DNA from: Halocaridina rubra
Taxonomy: Eukaryota > Arthropoda > Malacostraca > Decapoda > Atyidae
Reading direction: 5' to 3'
Assembly: GCA_037179515.1 (NCBI GenBank)
Contig: JAXCGZ010022647.1
Coordinates: 162,001 to 226,000, forward strand
Length of the DNA stretch: 64,000 nucleotides
The stretch's first letter is position 1. The number at the start of each line of letters is the position of its first letter. Position numbers and translations under genes: made by a program. This document shows, in pieces, positions 37,559 through 47,947 of this stretch. Below the pieces are notes generated by a model. The model saw only the letters and a list, made by a program, of their open reading frames with translations. It had not been told where the DNA came from and made no database searches.

Positions 37559-37640
<82 letters not shown>
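37559..37640 (+). repeat. (TA)n microsatellite within family T
   Basis: About 40 TA units with one TGTA interruption near the end. Confidence 0.95.
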
Positions 37641-37641
<1 letters not shown>

Positions 37642-37667
37642 CACCTAGCTTTTTACGCATGTTTATA

Positions 37668-37745
37668 CAATAACCCCTCGCTATATTGAGATTTAACTAC
37701 CACGAATTCAGTGCATCGCTGATTTTTTGGGCGAGCAAGAAAAAA
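37668..37745 (+). mobile_element. Tigger family A, 5' end fragment
   Basis: ACCCCTCGCTATATTGAG and GAATTCAGTGCATCGCTGAT match the 5' ends at 45003 and 62126. No matching 3' end was found next to it; family Z sequence follows. Confidence 0.6.
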
Positions 37746-37749
37746 AATT

Positions 37750-37925
37750 AAATGATTGTGACACAAGGACGGGCCAAAAAATAATAAAATAAAACAACCT
37801 TTATCGGGCCTGGGCACGAAGAATACATAAAGTAAAGAGAAACAGAGATGGAGAGTGTAATGACCTGTCAGATGTGAAGGGATTATAAAAGATGCGCAAT
37901 GAATATCCAAGAATATTCAGTGAAG
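37750..37925 (+). repeat. Family Z, partial
   Basis: GTGACACAAGGACGGGCC, AACCTTTATCGGGCC, GAGTGTAATGACCTGTCAG and AAAGATGCGCAATGAATATC match the left part of family Z. It has an extra TGGGCACGAAGAATACATAA segment. Confidence 0.7.
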
Positions 37926-38372
37926 CTGGTGCCATGAGCCATCTAGAAATGCATCCTCCTTTGCAGCTCTCAAAGGCAATCTATATAGTTTTCTATTGGA
38001 CAAATAGTTGCTGCTCACACATAAACTAAACTTAATGATTTAATGCAATTTCCCTAAAGACTGACCTTTCTATATGTAAACTGATATCGACTTCTCTGTT
38101 CTCTAAGTTAAGAACTAATTATTCTCATTGTAAGGAAAACAAATATGGTGATGATACCAATAATAACGATACTGTATCGAGTGTTATCATTACTACTTTA
38201 TTAATAACATTGTTGTTAACATTTTTATTACAGCATTATTATTTTCTTAGAAAGCTACATTTAACTATGTATTACCCTCTTACTTTTTAGTACATTTACA
38301 TGTCTAGTTATAAGTCACTTTTTATCTTAGAAGAATAACCATTGTAGAAAAATGGAAATAAATGTTTGTTTG
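37926..38372 (+). mobile_element. LINE-C 3' end, second copy
   Basis: ATGCATCCTCCTTTGCAGCTC and AGTTTTCTATTGGACAAATA correspond to 28367-28430. The end GAATAACCATTGTAG-AAAAATGGAAATAAATG matches the LINE-C terminus at 28655-28680. Only the last few codons and the 3' UTR are present. Confidence 0.8.
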
Positions 38373-38378
38373 CCTCTG

Positions 38379-38730
38379 TATCAGCTGATGCTTATTCAGG
38401 CACAATATCTTACTCATAAAATATTTATTTACTTACCCTATTTGGGGTTTATCTAATTTTCAAGATTATAGATTATTATTAATATTCCTTGGTTCTAAAC
38501 ATCATTCTATCTATCGACCATGCTGCACGAAATCTGAACGTAAATAAAGTCAGCTGAGAAAAAAGAAAATGTATGCAATTTATTCAAAGAAAACATATAT
38601 CGTACTGTACATGGGAAACTTAAATGAAATATATATATTCTCTACACGCTATTTCCCTGATGATATTATATCGAAAGTTTATTTTCTGTTTGTTCTTAAT
38701 GCTTTTTTTCAATCTTCATAATATCATGTT
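38379..38730 (-). repeat. Inverted partner of 40600-40955
   Basis: TATCAGCTGATGCTTATTCA, CCATGCTGCACGAAATCTGA and CTACACGCTATTTCCCTGAT are reverse complements of sequence at 40600-40955. The arms are about 350 bp and lie about 1.9 kb apart. The inner part is a unit of the 180-bp array. Confidence 0.8.
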
Positions 38731-38739
38731 CATATAAAT

Positions 38740-38925
38740 ATACGCTTGCGTGCTGTTATTAATACAGTAAAGGGTGGTTTGCTAACAGTGCAGGGAGGGT
38801 TTATACAGTAAAGGGAAAAATACATATAAAATACCTATAATAACTATGGTGCTCCTACTTCGAGATTTTTCATCTATCGCGGCTGGTCCCGGAACCGAAC
38901 CCTCGCTATAAATGAGGAAGCACTG
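38740..38925 (+). mobile_element. Tigger family A, 3' end fragment
   Basis: It holds one copy of the 3' subterminal unit (GTAAAGGGTGGTTTGC, GGAGGGTTTATACAGTAAA) and the terminal CGGAACCGAACCCTCGC to GCACTG, followed by TA. No 5' end was found nearby. Confidence 0.72.
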
Positions 38926-39065
38926 TATTCCGCACAATTGGAAAAGCACGTCATGAAAATAATAGTAAAAAATACGAAATGCGTGAGCGAGAAAATTTGA
39001 AGAAAATGTTTCAGTTTAGTAACTAAGCGACCGCCTCGGAGGCAGTTTCCCACCATGCTCTTCAC
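38926..39065 (+). repeat. Family T, right half, variant
   Basis: AATAATAGTAAAAAATACG, GTAACTAAGCGACCGCC and GGAGGCAGTTTCCCACCATG match the other right halves. No TA tract precedes it. Confidence 0.55.
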
Positions 39066-39169
39066 CCAGTATTAACCCCAACAACAACCAGGGGTATGCT
39101 CTCCCCTTTCTCCTATACCGCATAAGTCACCTACTTCTCCTACTGCATATGTCATCTTTATTTACGTTT

Positions 39170-39476
39170 GTAGATATGGGTTTGTTAATTATTTTTGCTG
39201 TACAGTATTTATTTGTAAATTTGTATATCTTTTATCCTGTCCACTATTTGTGTATTAATATAAATAACTACAGGTCTTTCAGCTTTGTTATGTACTTATA
39301 AAATATGTTTTACTTATCTTATTTCTTTGGCATGGTGTGTTTTTGTATGGTTGTGGAAAGTATCTATGGCTATTATCATTGTATCTTATGGAAAATGACT
39401 GGTTCCATTATGTGAATTTTACATTAACCGTGCCTTTTGAGAACCTATCCTTTCATTGTTCCAAGAGGTGAGTTTT
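39170..39476 (+). repeat. Family T, left half
   Basis: TTGTTATGTACTTATAAAAT, GGCATGGTGTGTTTTTGTA, TTGTATCTTATGGAAAATGA and GAGAACCTATCCTTTCATTG lead into the TA tract. Confidence 0.65.
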
Positions 39477-39481
39477 ATATA

Positions 39482-39575
<94 letters not shown>
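39477..39575 (+). repeat. (TA)n microsatellite within family T
   Basis: About 46 TA units with two early TATAATA shifts. Confidence 0.95.
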
Positions 39576-39579
<4 letters not shown>

Positions 39580-39745
39580 GTTCGTTTTTTCAGCATGCTC
39601 TTTATCCACGAAATTTTGCAATAGCACCCCTAAATAATAATAGTAAAAAATTTAGAAATTTGCAAATAATGCCCATGCAAAAAAAAAAAGAAAATTTTAG
39701 TAAAAAATCAACCGCCTCGGAGGCACTTTTCCGCCATCCTTCTCC
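39576..39745 (+). repeat. Family T, right half
   Basis: CCTTGTTCGTTTTTTCAGC, CGAAATTTTGCAATAGCACC, AATAATAGTAAAAAATT and CGCCTCGGAGGCACTTTTCC follow the TA tract. The 180-bp array starts at its right edge. Confidence 0.65.
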
Positions 39746-41155
39746 TATTCTACCGCTTAATGCAAATGGATATTATGAAGATAATGGAAAAAAAAGCATT
39801 AAGAACAAATAGCCAACATATTTTCAATAAAATATCGTCAGGGAAATAGCGTGCGAGGGTGCATCAGCTGACACAGAAGTGCCAAAACGTTTGCCGATAG
39901 AGGTTTGTTCTCCCACATCCTCCTCCTCTTCTACCGCTTAATGCGATCGAGTATTATGAAGAAAATTGTAAAAAAACATTAAGAACAAACAGCACACAAA
40001 TTTTCGATATAATATCGTCAGGGAAATATGTGCAAGAGTGCTTCAGCTGATACCCGCATCCTCCTCCTCTTCTGCCGCTTAATGCCATCAAATATTATGA
40101 AGAAAATTGAAAACAAAGCATTAAGAACAGCAAAAATATTTTCGATATAATATCGTCAAGGAAATAGAGTGCGAGGGTGCATCAGCTGATACGGAAGTCG
40201 CAAAACGTTTGCCGATAGAGGTTCATTTTCCCGGATCATCCTCCTTTTCTACCGCTTAATGCGATCGAATATTACGAAGAAAATTGAAAAAAGCATCAAG
40301 AACAAACAGCAAACAAATTTTCTATATAATATCGTCAGAGAAATGGCGTACGAGGGTGTATCAGCTAATACGAAAGTGTGACAAAACGTTTGCCAAAAGA
40401 GGTTTGTTCTCCTGCATCCTCCTCCTCATGTACCGCTTAATGCGATCGAATATTATGAAGAAATTTTAAAAGAAGCCTTAAGAACAAACAGCAAACAAAT
40501 TTTTGATATAATATAGTCAGGGAAATAGCGTGCGAGGGTGCATCAGCTGATACGCAAGTGTGACAAAACGTTTGCCGATAGAGGTTATGCGATCGAATAA
40601 TATAAAGAAAATTGAAAAAAGCATTAAGAACAAACAGCAAACAACTTTCTATATAATATCGTTAGGGAACTAGCGTGTAGAGAATATATATATTTCATAT
40701 AAGTTTCCCCGATATACGTTTTCTTTGTAACAAATTGTATAGTTTTCTTTTTCTCTAAGCTGACTTTGTTTACGTTTAGATTTCGTGCAGCACGGTCGAT
40801 ATGTAAAGAAGATAGAATAATGTTTAGAACCAAGGAATATTAATATATAATATGTACTATAATCTTGAAAAGTAGATAAACCCCAAACAGAGTGAGTAAA
40901 TAATTATTTTATGAGTAAGATATTGTGCCTGAAGAGTGATAAGCATCAGCTGATACGGAAGCGGCAAAACGTTTGCCGATAGGGGTTCTTTCTCCCACAT
41001 CTTCCTCCTTTTCTACCACCTAATTTGATCTGATATTATGAAGACAATGGAAAAAAGTATTAAGAACAAACAGCAAACAAACTTTCGATATATCGCAAGG
41101 GCAATAGAGTGCGAGGGTGCATCAGCTGATACGGAGGCGGCAAAACGTTTGCATC
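39746..41155 (+). repeat. 180-bp tandem array, about seven units with an inserted inverted segment
   Basis: The anchor TACCGCTTAATGC recurs at 39751, 39932, 40073, 40250 and 40431, then as deleted or altered forms near 40586 and 41014. Full spacing is 177-181; two units are about 140-155 through deletions. Units carry GCGATCGAATATTATGAAGA, GCATTAAGAACAAACAGC, GATATAATATCGTCAGGGAA, GGGTGCATCAGCTGATACG and AAAACGTTTGCCGATAGAGG. Sequence at 40680-40920 breaks the array. Confidence 0.88.
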
Positions 41156-41179
41156 CTCGTGCTCACCGCCACCATGCAT

Positions 41180-41489
41180 GTCGCAGTGTATGCTTATTGC
41201 CCACTGCATAACAGAGTGCATTAATTTGTTTACTGTACAGTAAATCTGTTTATGTTTTATACTGGACACTATTTGCATGTTAATATAAATATCTACAGGT
41301 CTTTCTGCTTTGTTATTTGCTTATAAAATGTTTTACTTATCTTATATCTTTGGTATAGTGTGTCTATGAATGGTTGTGGAACGAGCTATGCCCATTATCA
41401 TTGTTTCCTATGGAAAATAACTCGTTTTTTAATTGATTTTCGATTTACCCGTCACTTCTGAAAACCTATCTCCGCATTATTACAAGAAC

Positions 41490-41491
<2 letters not shown>
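41180..41491 (+). repeat. Family T, left half
   Basis: GCCACCATGCATGTCGCAGT, TATCTTTGGTATAGTGTGTC and CACTTCTGAAAACCTATCTC lead to ACAAGGTATATA. Confidence 0.7.
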
Positions 41492-41559
<68 letters not shown>

Positions 41560-41604
41560 TGTATGTATGTATGTATGTATGTATGTATGTATATATATAT
41601 ATAT
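41492..41604 (+). repeat. (TA)n-(GTAT)n-(TA)n microsatellite
   Basis: About 17 TA units, then about 15 GTAT units, then eight TA units ending where LINE-A sequence starts. Confidence 0.95.
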
Positions 41605-43510
41605 GTCTTACTCTAACCCTCTGTTCCCTTCCTTCTAAGTAAGTTTTTATCCATTCCAAGACATTTCCACCTATTCTAGCCATTGATTGCAGCTTCCTAA
41701 TAAGTCTCCCATGTGGAACAGTGTCAAACGCTTTCTGGAAGTCTAGGAATATGCAATCTGCCCAGCCCTCTCTTTCCTGTAAGATTTGGCTTACCTCATC
41801 ATAAAATTCTAATAAGTTTGTTACTGTTGATCTTCCTTCTCTGAAGCCATGTTGCCTCACTGACAAAAAGTTGAAGGATTCCAAGTGAAGAGAGATATGT
41901 TTCCTTAGTAGTTTCTCCATAACTTTGCAAACTATGCTGGTCAAGGAAACTGGTCTATAGTTCAGAGCCGTATCCCTCCTTCCCTTTTTGAAGATAGGTA
42001 TCACATTTGCTTGTTTCCAGCATCTTGGAATCTCCCCCGACTCCAATGACTCCTTAAATATGATACTTAGTGCCACTGATATTGTGTTTGCGCATTTTTT
42101 AAGCACATGAGGGGATATGTCATCAGGACCTGTAGCTTTATAAACATCTAAATCCATCAGCGCTTTGCATACCTCTGTGGCTGTAAGGTTGATGTTCTCT
42201 AATACCGGCCCTTGAGCTTCTATCACTGCAATCTGAGGGGGTGGGGTATTTTCTACTGTAAATACTGACTGAAACTCCTTGTTCAATTCTTTGCAGATCT
42301 CTTCGTCCGTCTCAGTGATGCTTCCATCCGCTCTCTTTAGCCTTAAAACCTGTTCTTTTACCTTCAGTTTTCCTCTGATAAAGCTGTGGAAAAGCTTGGG
42401 ATTTTCTTTCGCCTTCCTGGTGATGTCCCTCTCATAATCTTTCTCTGCCTCTCTCCTTTTACTTAGGTAGTCATTTCTTGCTCTTTTGTAGGTTTGCCAG
42501 GCATTTATGTTTTTTCTCCTCCTATACCTTTTCCAGCATTTGTCTCTCTACTCCTTAGCTCTTTTACACCCATTATCGAACCATTTCTCTCTGGCATGAA
42601 TTACACCTACTTTGGTGACAGGTATGCAGCAATCTACAATCTTCCCATATTTCTCACAAAAGATGTCATACATTTCTTGTACAGATTTGTTGTAAAATAA
42701 GGTTCTCCAGTCAATAACTGCAAAAAGCTCATTCATTTTGATGTAATCTCCTTTCTGATAGTTCCTCCTCATGTCCTCAGTGCCTCTACTCTCAGGAAGA
42801 ATGTCTTCAATGATATACTCCATCAACAACACACAGTGGTCACTCTTTCCAATTGGTGGTTCATACTCAATATTTTCAATATCCAACACATTATCTGTGA
42901 ACACCAGATCAAGTAGTGATGGCTCATCCCCACCCCTGGCTCTTGTTGGTTCCATTACATGTTGGTGTAGGAAATTCCCTTGTACGCAATCTAGGAATCT
43001 TGCCCCAAAGGAGTCCTCACCACTGTGTGGGTCAAGATTTATCCAATCTATCTCTTTATGATTAAAGTCTCCCATAATCAAAATCCTACATTTTTTCTCC
43101 CGCGCCATGTTAACAACTGAGTTTATGACTTCAATCGTACCTATATGACTTTCCTCATAAATTTCAAGCCTATTTTGGTTCCTTGGTGGGTTGTATACAA
43201 CAGTTATTATAATGCTCTCTGACCCAGTATTTATGCGAGCAACAAGAAATTCCCTGAACTCACTTTCTATAGCCAAGTTTATCTCTTCAACTTGAATCCT
43301 CTCACTTATGAGCAGTGCTATCCCTCCACCAGTCCTCTCAGATCTTTCGACCCTTAGTATTCTGAAGCCCTTAGGAAAAACTGTGACACTGTTTATGTCC
43401 TCACTCAACTTAGTCTCTGTAATTGCTACTATATCTGCCTTACTGTTGTGAATCCTATCTTTTAATTCTACTGCCTTACCAGCTAATCCATCAGCATTTG
43501 TGTATAACAA
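41605..43510 (-). pseudogene. LINE-A ORF2, endonuclease and partial RT, one nonsense codon
   Basis: Of the LINE-A copies this has the best preserved endonuclease: LYTNADGLAGK, VAITETKLSED, ILIMGDFNHKEIDW and GKSDHC in one frame of 320 residues. A TAG at 42548-42550 replaces the Trp of AKEWRDK. The frame then continues unbroken through KATGPDDISP, NYRPVSLTS and motif A FLDFQKAFDTVPHG. It lacks motif C and the C-terminus. Confidence 0.92.
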
Positions 43511-43636
43511 TCTTAATGAGGCCCCATCCCCTGATCTTCTGTCATTATCTTCTTTATCTCCCCTTTGTCTGGAAGTATTCCGTAACGAAAATTTTTCTTC
43601 TCTTCTTCATTTCTTTCATCATTTAACCTTCTGTAT
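41605..43636 (-). mobile_element. LINE-A copy, minus strand, truncated at both ends
   Basis: The left edge lies in ORF2 just after REQRVRVRH, so everything downstream, including motif C, the C-terminus and the 3' UTR, is missing. The right edge lies in the last 40 codons of ORF1. Both edges meet GTAT/TA tracts. Loss of the 3' end is unusual for a LINE insertion and suggests later deletion or recombination through microsatellites. Sequence is close to the 3.4-7.4 kb copy. Confidence 0.9.
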
Positions 43637-43649
43637 GTATGTATGTATG

Positions 43650-43728
<79 letters not shown>
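43632..43728 (+). repeat. (GTAT)n-(TA)n microsatellite
   Basis: About six GTAT units then about 37 TA units, on the far side of the minus-strand LINE-A copy. Confidence 0.95.
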
Positions 43729-43733
<5 letters not shown>

Positions 43734-44667
43734 GTATATATAACTGTAGCAAAAAGGTTTAACGTGATCATATAAAATGAGGTGAAATTCTCTTTCGTCC
43801 CCTGAACATACCAAATATCATCTTACGAACAAATCAACTCATGAACAGCCATTCAGAATTCTGGGGGAGGGGGGTGTATCTTTATTTTTCAATGATCAGC
43901 CATATAGCTAGCTGTAATTGGTGCAATTATGATCATTTTTTTTTTTTTTATAAGAAAAAGGTTTGAAATTTTTTACTGATGCTTACTTGCACACCAGATA
44001 ATCTTATGACTAAATGTTAAGAGATGCTTATTTTCTATAACATTAAATATAAAATTATGCATGTTGTTGTTCCCCAAGCTGCCTGGCCAAACAGACCCAA
44101 GTCTCTAGGGAAGGCCATTGTCGATCTTGGGGTATGTTTTGTTGGTATATGTGGTTTAGTCTCCCATAATGTGTCTGATTATAAATCCTGGACAGTCATC
44201 ATTGATGGAGTTAATCCAGCCTCTTCTATTAGCTCAAAAGGGCTGGGTAGTGTCCACAACACGGGTAAGGGAGGAGTCAAAAGGATGGATGTTGGGAGGT
44301 GTTGCACGTAGCTGTGTGTAGTCTTTGAGTTATTGGATTGAATGTCGTGTTACCCAGGATTGTATATATTTGTGGAGACTGGTTTAAGGAGGGCTATGGG
44401 GAAGAGATGAAGGTGGTTGTCATCTCATATACTGCCACTCCAGGACCAATTAGGCATGTATATCTGTATGCTTGAGACCGATTGAGTGTACGTTTTTTAT
44501 ATAAAAGCTTTTCCTTTTGAATCAAGGAAAATTTTAATAAGAAATCAGTGTTCTAGATATTCTTCATTTAAATCAGGGGAATATGAATGGTTTTTTGAAA
44601 TATAGAGTTTCAATATTCGAGGACGGATGTTTCTAAAATATTCCAGTGTCTAGTATTTGTTTCTCTG

Positions 44668-44668
<1 letters not shown>
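43729..44668. other. Mostly unassigned; contains a dispersed repeat at 44056-44350
   Basis: Sequence at 44060-44200 (TGTTGTTGTTCCCCAAGCTG, TCTAGGGAAGGC, TTGGTATATGTGGTT) is a diverged copy of 52845-53010. I recognise no family or protein. The remainder shows no structure I can support. Confidence 0.5.
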
Positions 44669-44716
<48 letters not shown>

Positions 44717-44722
44717 TGTGTG
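44669..44722 (+). repeat. (GA)n-(GT)n microsatellite
   Basis: About 23 AG units followed by four GT units. Confidence 0.95.
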
Positions 44723-44907
44723 TCCTGCTGAAAGATTGGTGGGTGGGTGACTTGAAAAATCAGTAAAGTTCCCGCTTATATAAATGGAAGGGGGGAAAAA
44801 ACTGTGATTCAATATTGAAAATTTCTACATTCAAATGAGCAGAAACTAATATTTAGTAATAAGATTTTTTGGTGTGCTTAGAATCACCACTACTGAATAT
44901 CAAGCCT

Positions 44908-44910
<3 letters not shown>

Positions 44911-45000
<90 letters not shown>
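44911..45000 (+). repeat. (TA)n microsatellite
   Basis: About 45 TA units adjoining a Tigger 5' end. Confidence 0.97.
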
Positions 45001-45005
<5 letters not shown>

Positions 45006-45079
45006 TAATCCCTCGCTATATCGCGGATTCAGTGCATCACGGTTTTTTCTGGGCGAGTTTTTTTTTTCTGGGTATATGC

Positions 45080-45675
45080 GAAAATATTAAAAAAATAGAA
45101 ATTTTCAGTATTTTCATTATTCTATTGAAAAAAAAAATTCATTATTTTATTGATACGAAAATGTATTTCCAAGCCTAAGAATAATAAAACATTAAGAAAT
45201 AGTAAAAAAACATAAATTTGAACATGTAACTCTGCACCATAGAAAGTACGATACCGATATCAGCGTTTCGGAAAACCCAAAGGGTCACACCTACGTGAGC
45301 TAGCATATATTAAAATTTCCAGTAGCTTCATTATTTTATTGATAAAAAAATTTATTTCTTAGCCTAAGAATAATAAAACAGTAAAAAACATAAATAATCA
45401 CAGCATTACACCATGTAAAATACAATACCAGTATCAGCGTTTCAGAAAACGAAAAGGGTCTCACCTACGTTAGCTAGTACATATTGAAATTTTCATTATT
45501 TTATTGATAAAATAAGTATTCCCTAGCGTAAGAGTAATATAACAGTAAAAGATAGTAAAAAACATAACTTTCAACATATACACTCACAGTATTACACCAT
45601 GTGAAATACTGTACGATAGCGTACACTGTATTGGCGTCTTGGAAAATGCAAAGGCTCGCACCTACGTGAGATAGT
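45080..45675 (+). repeat. Tigger 5' subterminal repeat, three units
   Basis: The anchor TTTTCATTATTTTATTG occurs at about 45111, 45325 and 45490 (variants). Each unit continues TTAGCCTAAGAATAATAAAA, ACATAAATTT, CACCATG-AAA, CAGCGTTTCGGAAAA and CACACCTACGTGAGC. The copy at 62126 also has three. Confidence 0.85.
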
Positions 45676-45909
45676 TCATGGAATGCTATTGGCTGAAAGG
45701 GTGGGAGACGACGTATCACAGAATTGTTTTTCTCTATGTTCTGTATCATGGGGTCTGATTGGCGTTTTGAGTGAAGTTTGCTTCTCCCATCATCTTCCAT
45801 TGTCTCGCCTCACTCGTTCAGTCTAACTGACGTGTGCAGTTCGCGTTGTGCTTATTAATATGTTATGCTTCAGGGGTTGGGTTCTTTCGATAACAGTCTC
45901 CTATGCCTC

Positions 45910-46220
45910 AAAAGGCCCCTCTTTAATTTCAAGCGGCTCTTGCAGATCTTCTTTAACGTGATTTACAAGAGATTTCCTCTACTGGGGAGCATCAGTATCA
46001 TTTCCTTTGCCTTAACAGACTCCTCTCTAATTTCAAGTGGCTTCTGCAATCTTCTTTAACGTGTGATTTAAAAGAGATTTCCTCTACTGGGGGAGCATCA
46101 GTATCGTTTCCTTTGCCTCAGCAGACTCCTCTTCAATTCAAGCGTGCTTCTGCATATCTTCTTTAACGTGTGATTTAAAAGAGATTTCCTCTACTGGGGG
46201 AGCATTAGTGTCATTCTCAC
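45910..46220. repeat. 105-bp triplication inside Tigger
   Basis: CCTCTTTAATTTCAAGCGGC-type anchors lie at about 45919, 46023 and 46128. Each unit contains TTCTTTAACGTG, GATTTAAAAGAGATTTCCTC and CTACTGGGGGAGCATCAGTA. An open minus-strand reading exists through part of it, but I recognise no protein. Confidence 0.88.
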
Positions 46221-46436
46221 AGTTTTCAATGCCATCCACCTCCATCATAGAAGGAGAAGGAACACAACTGGTTTCTGAAGACTGACCTAAATTGAGACCA
46301 GTTTGTGCAAAGTCCAAAGTATATTGTATTTCAAAACATCACTGATAGGATACTTGGCCTCTCCAATTCCATATTTTTCATAATGATCAAGGGTTTTCCT
46401 ATGTACTGTATCAATTCACTTCGTAACTGAGCCACG

Positions 46437-46580
46437 AGGAAATTGAAGAACCTGGCCTTACACCCGAACGTCTGGCAGCCCTGTATGAACACGTGAAAGC
46501 ACTCCAACAACTCTCACAGGAACATGATGATAATATGGTTCATTCGGTGACCTTCTGCAACCTTCTCAACGATACCATGT
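46437..46580 (+). pseudogene. Tigger-like transposase C-terminal remnant
   Basis: The plus frame reads EEIEEPGLTPERLAALYEHV and continues KALQQLSQEHDD, resembling the acidic, helical C-terminal region of Tigger transposases. Its position before the 3' end fits. Identification is tentative because no intact copy is in the window. Confidence 0.5.
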
Positions 46581-46812
46581 CATTACCACCACATTCACGG
46601 TAAGTTTACCTATCACTTTCATATAAATTTACGCTTGCACGCTGTTATTAATAAAGTAAAGGGTGGTTTGTTAACAGTACAGGGAGGGTTTGTACAGTAA
46701 ACGTAAAAATAAATGTAAAATACTTATGTACATATAGGGTGATCCTACTTCGCGGAAATTCACCTATCGCAGTCGGCCCCAGAACCGGACCCCCGCGATA
46801 AACGAGGGATCA

Positions 46813-46816
<4 letters not shown>

Positions 46817-46881
<65 letters not shown>
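46817..46881 (+). repeat. (TA)n microsatellite between two Tiggers
   Basis: About 32 TA units separate the 3' end of one Tigger from the 3'-type end of the next. Confidence 0.96.
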
Positions 46882-46884
<3 letters not shown>

Positions 46885-46958
46885 TGTTCCCTCCCTTATC
46901 GCGGTAGTTCGGTTCCGGGACCCGGCGCGAACCAGGAAAACCGTAAAGTAGGATCAGC

Positions 46959-46992
<34 letters not shown>

Positions 46993-47792
46993 AAGATGAT
47001 TATGACACCAGGACAGTCCAAAAATTATAAAATACAACGGCCTTTATCAGGCTGTAAAGAGAAACAGAGATGGAGAGTGTAATGACCTGTCAGATGTGAA
47101 GGGATTATAAAAGATGTGTAATGAATGTCCAGCTCTCTGCTGGGTTTACTATATCTTTGCATTACCTTCATGATGTCTATTCTAAAAATTCTCCTTAGAT
47201 CTTATTATTATTATTATTGGCAACAATAATTTTCCTTCGATGATGATTGGGGAGATTATTATTATCATTATTATTACTACGAATTCGTAATTAAACCATT
47301 AATTTTACTATAAATAATGTAGTTTTGGTTGAATGAACAAGAGTTACTTGAAGATTCTCTCTCTCTCTCTCTCTCTCCAACATTCTATTCTACCCAACCC
47401 CCTACACTTTCTTTGTCCCAGCCAACTAGGGAGGGGCACTTTACACAGTTATTAAAAGTAAATAAACCAACAGATGTACAAACAATGATGAGCCCTTAAA
47501 AATAATAAAAAAGATGATGATGATAATAATCTCCACAATCATCATCAAAGGAAAATTATTGTTGCCAATGATAATAATAATAATAAGATCTAAGCAGAAT
47601 TATTGGAATAGACATCATGAAAGTAATGCAGAGGTATATTAAAACCCAGCAGGGAGCTGGATATTCATTACACATCTTTTATAATCCCTTCACATCTGAC
47701 AGGTCATTACACTCTCCATCTCTGTTTCTCTTTACAACCTGATAAAGTCTGTTTTATTTTATCATTGTTTGGCCCATCCTGGTGTGTGTTTG

Positions 47793-47823
<31 letters not shown>

Positions 47824-47873
47824 GCAATACAGTGAGAACGCGAACCAAGAAACGCGAATTACCGGGGGAACAT

Positions 47874-47875
<2 letters not shown>
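46882..47875 (-). mobile_element. Tigger family A shell with foldback core (994 bp)
   Basis: The left end CAGTGTTCCCTCCCTTATCG and the right end GCGAATTACCGGGGGAACATTG are Tigger family A ends in minus orientation. Everything between, past two poly(A) tracts, is a family Z inverted repeat (arms 46995-47275 and 47511-47792). No transposase is left. Confidence 0.82.
46995..47792. repeat. Family Z inverted repeat, about 280-bp arms
   Basis: The left arm 46995-47275 and the reverse complement of 47511-47792 share GACACCAGGA, CTTTATCAGG, GTAAAGAGAAACAGAGATGG and AATGACCTGTCAGATGTGAA, and continue to the ATT runs. The 235-bp spacer holds (CT)n and an unassigned stretch. Confidence 0.92.

Positions 47876-47944
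<69 letters not shown>
47876..47944 (+). repeat. (TA)n microsatellite
   Basis: About 33 TA units after the Tigger right end. Confidence 0.96.

Positions 47945-47947
<3 letters not shown>

Larger units (their letters stand above)
45003..46815 (+). mobile_element. Tigger family A derivative (1813 bp) with internal triplications
   Basis: The 5' end CAGTAATCCCTCGCTATATC and the 3' end CGATAAACGAGGGATCACTG are inverted repeats. Inside come three 5' subterminal units, the leader TCGCCTCACTCGTTCAGTCT as in the 62-kb copy, a 105-bp triplication, a transposase C-terminal remnant and one copy of the 3' subterminal unit. TA microsatellites flank both ends. The DDE catalytic region is deleted. Confidence 0.85.

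Noticed and set aside
44024..44311. A 95-residue plus-strand frame as a gene
   Set aside because: It overlaps a dispersed repeat shared with 52.8-53.1 kb, where the frame is not kept.
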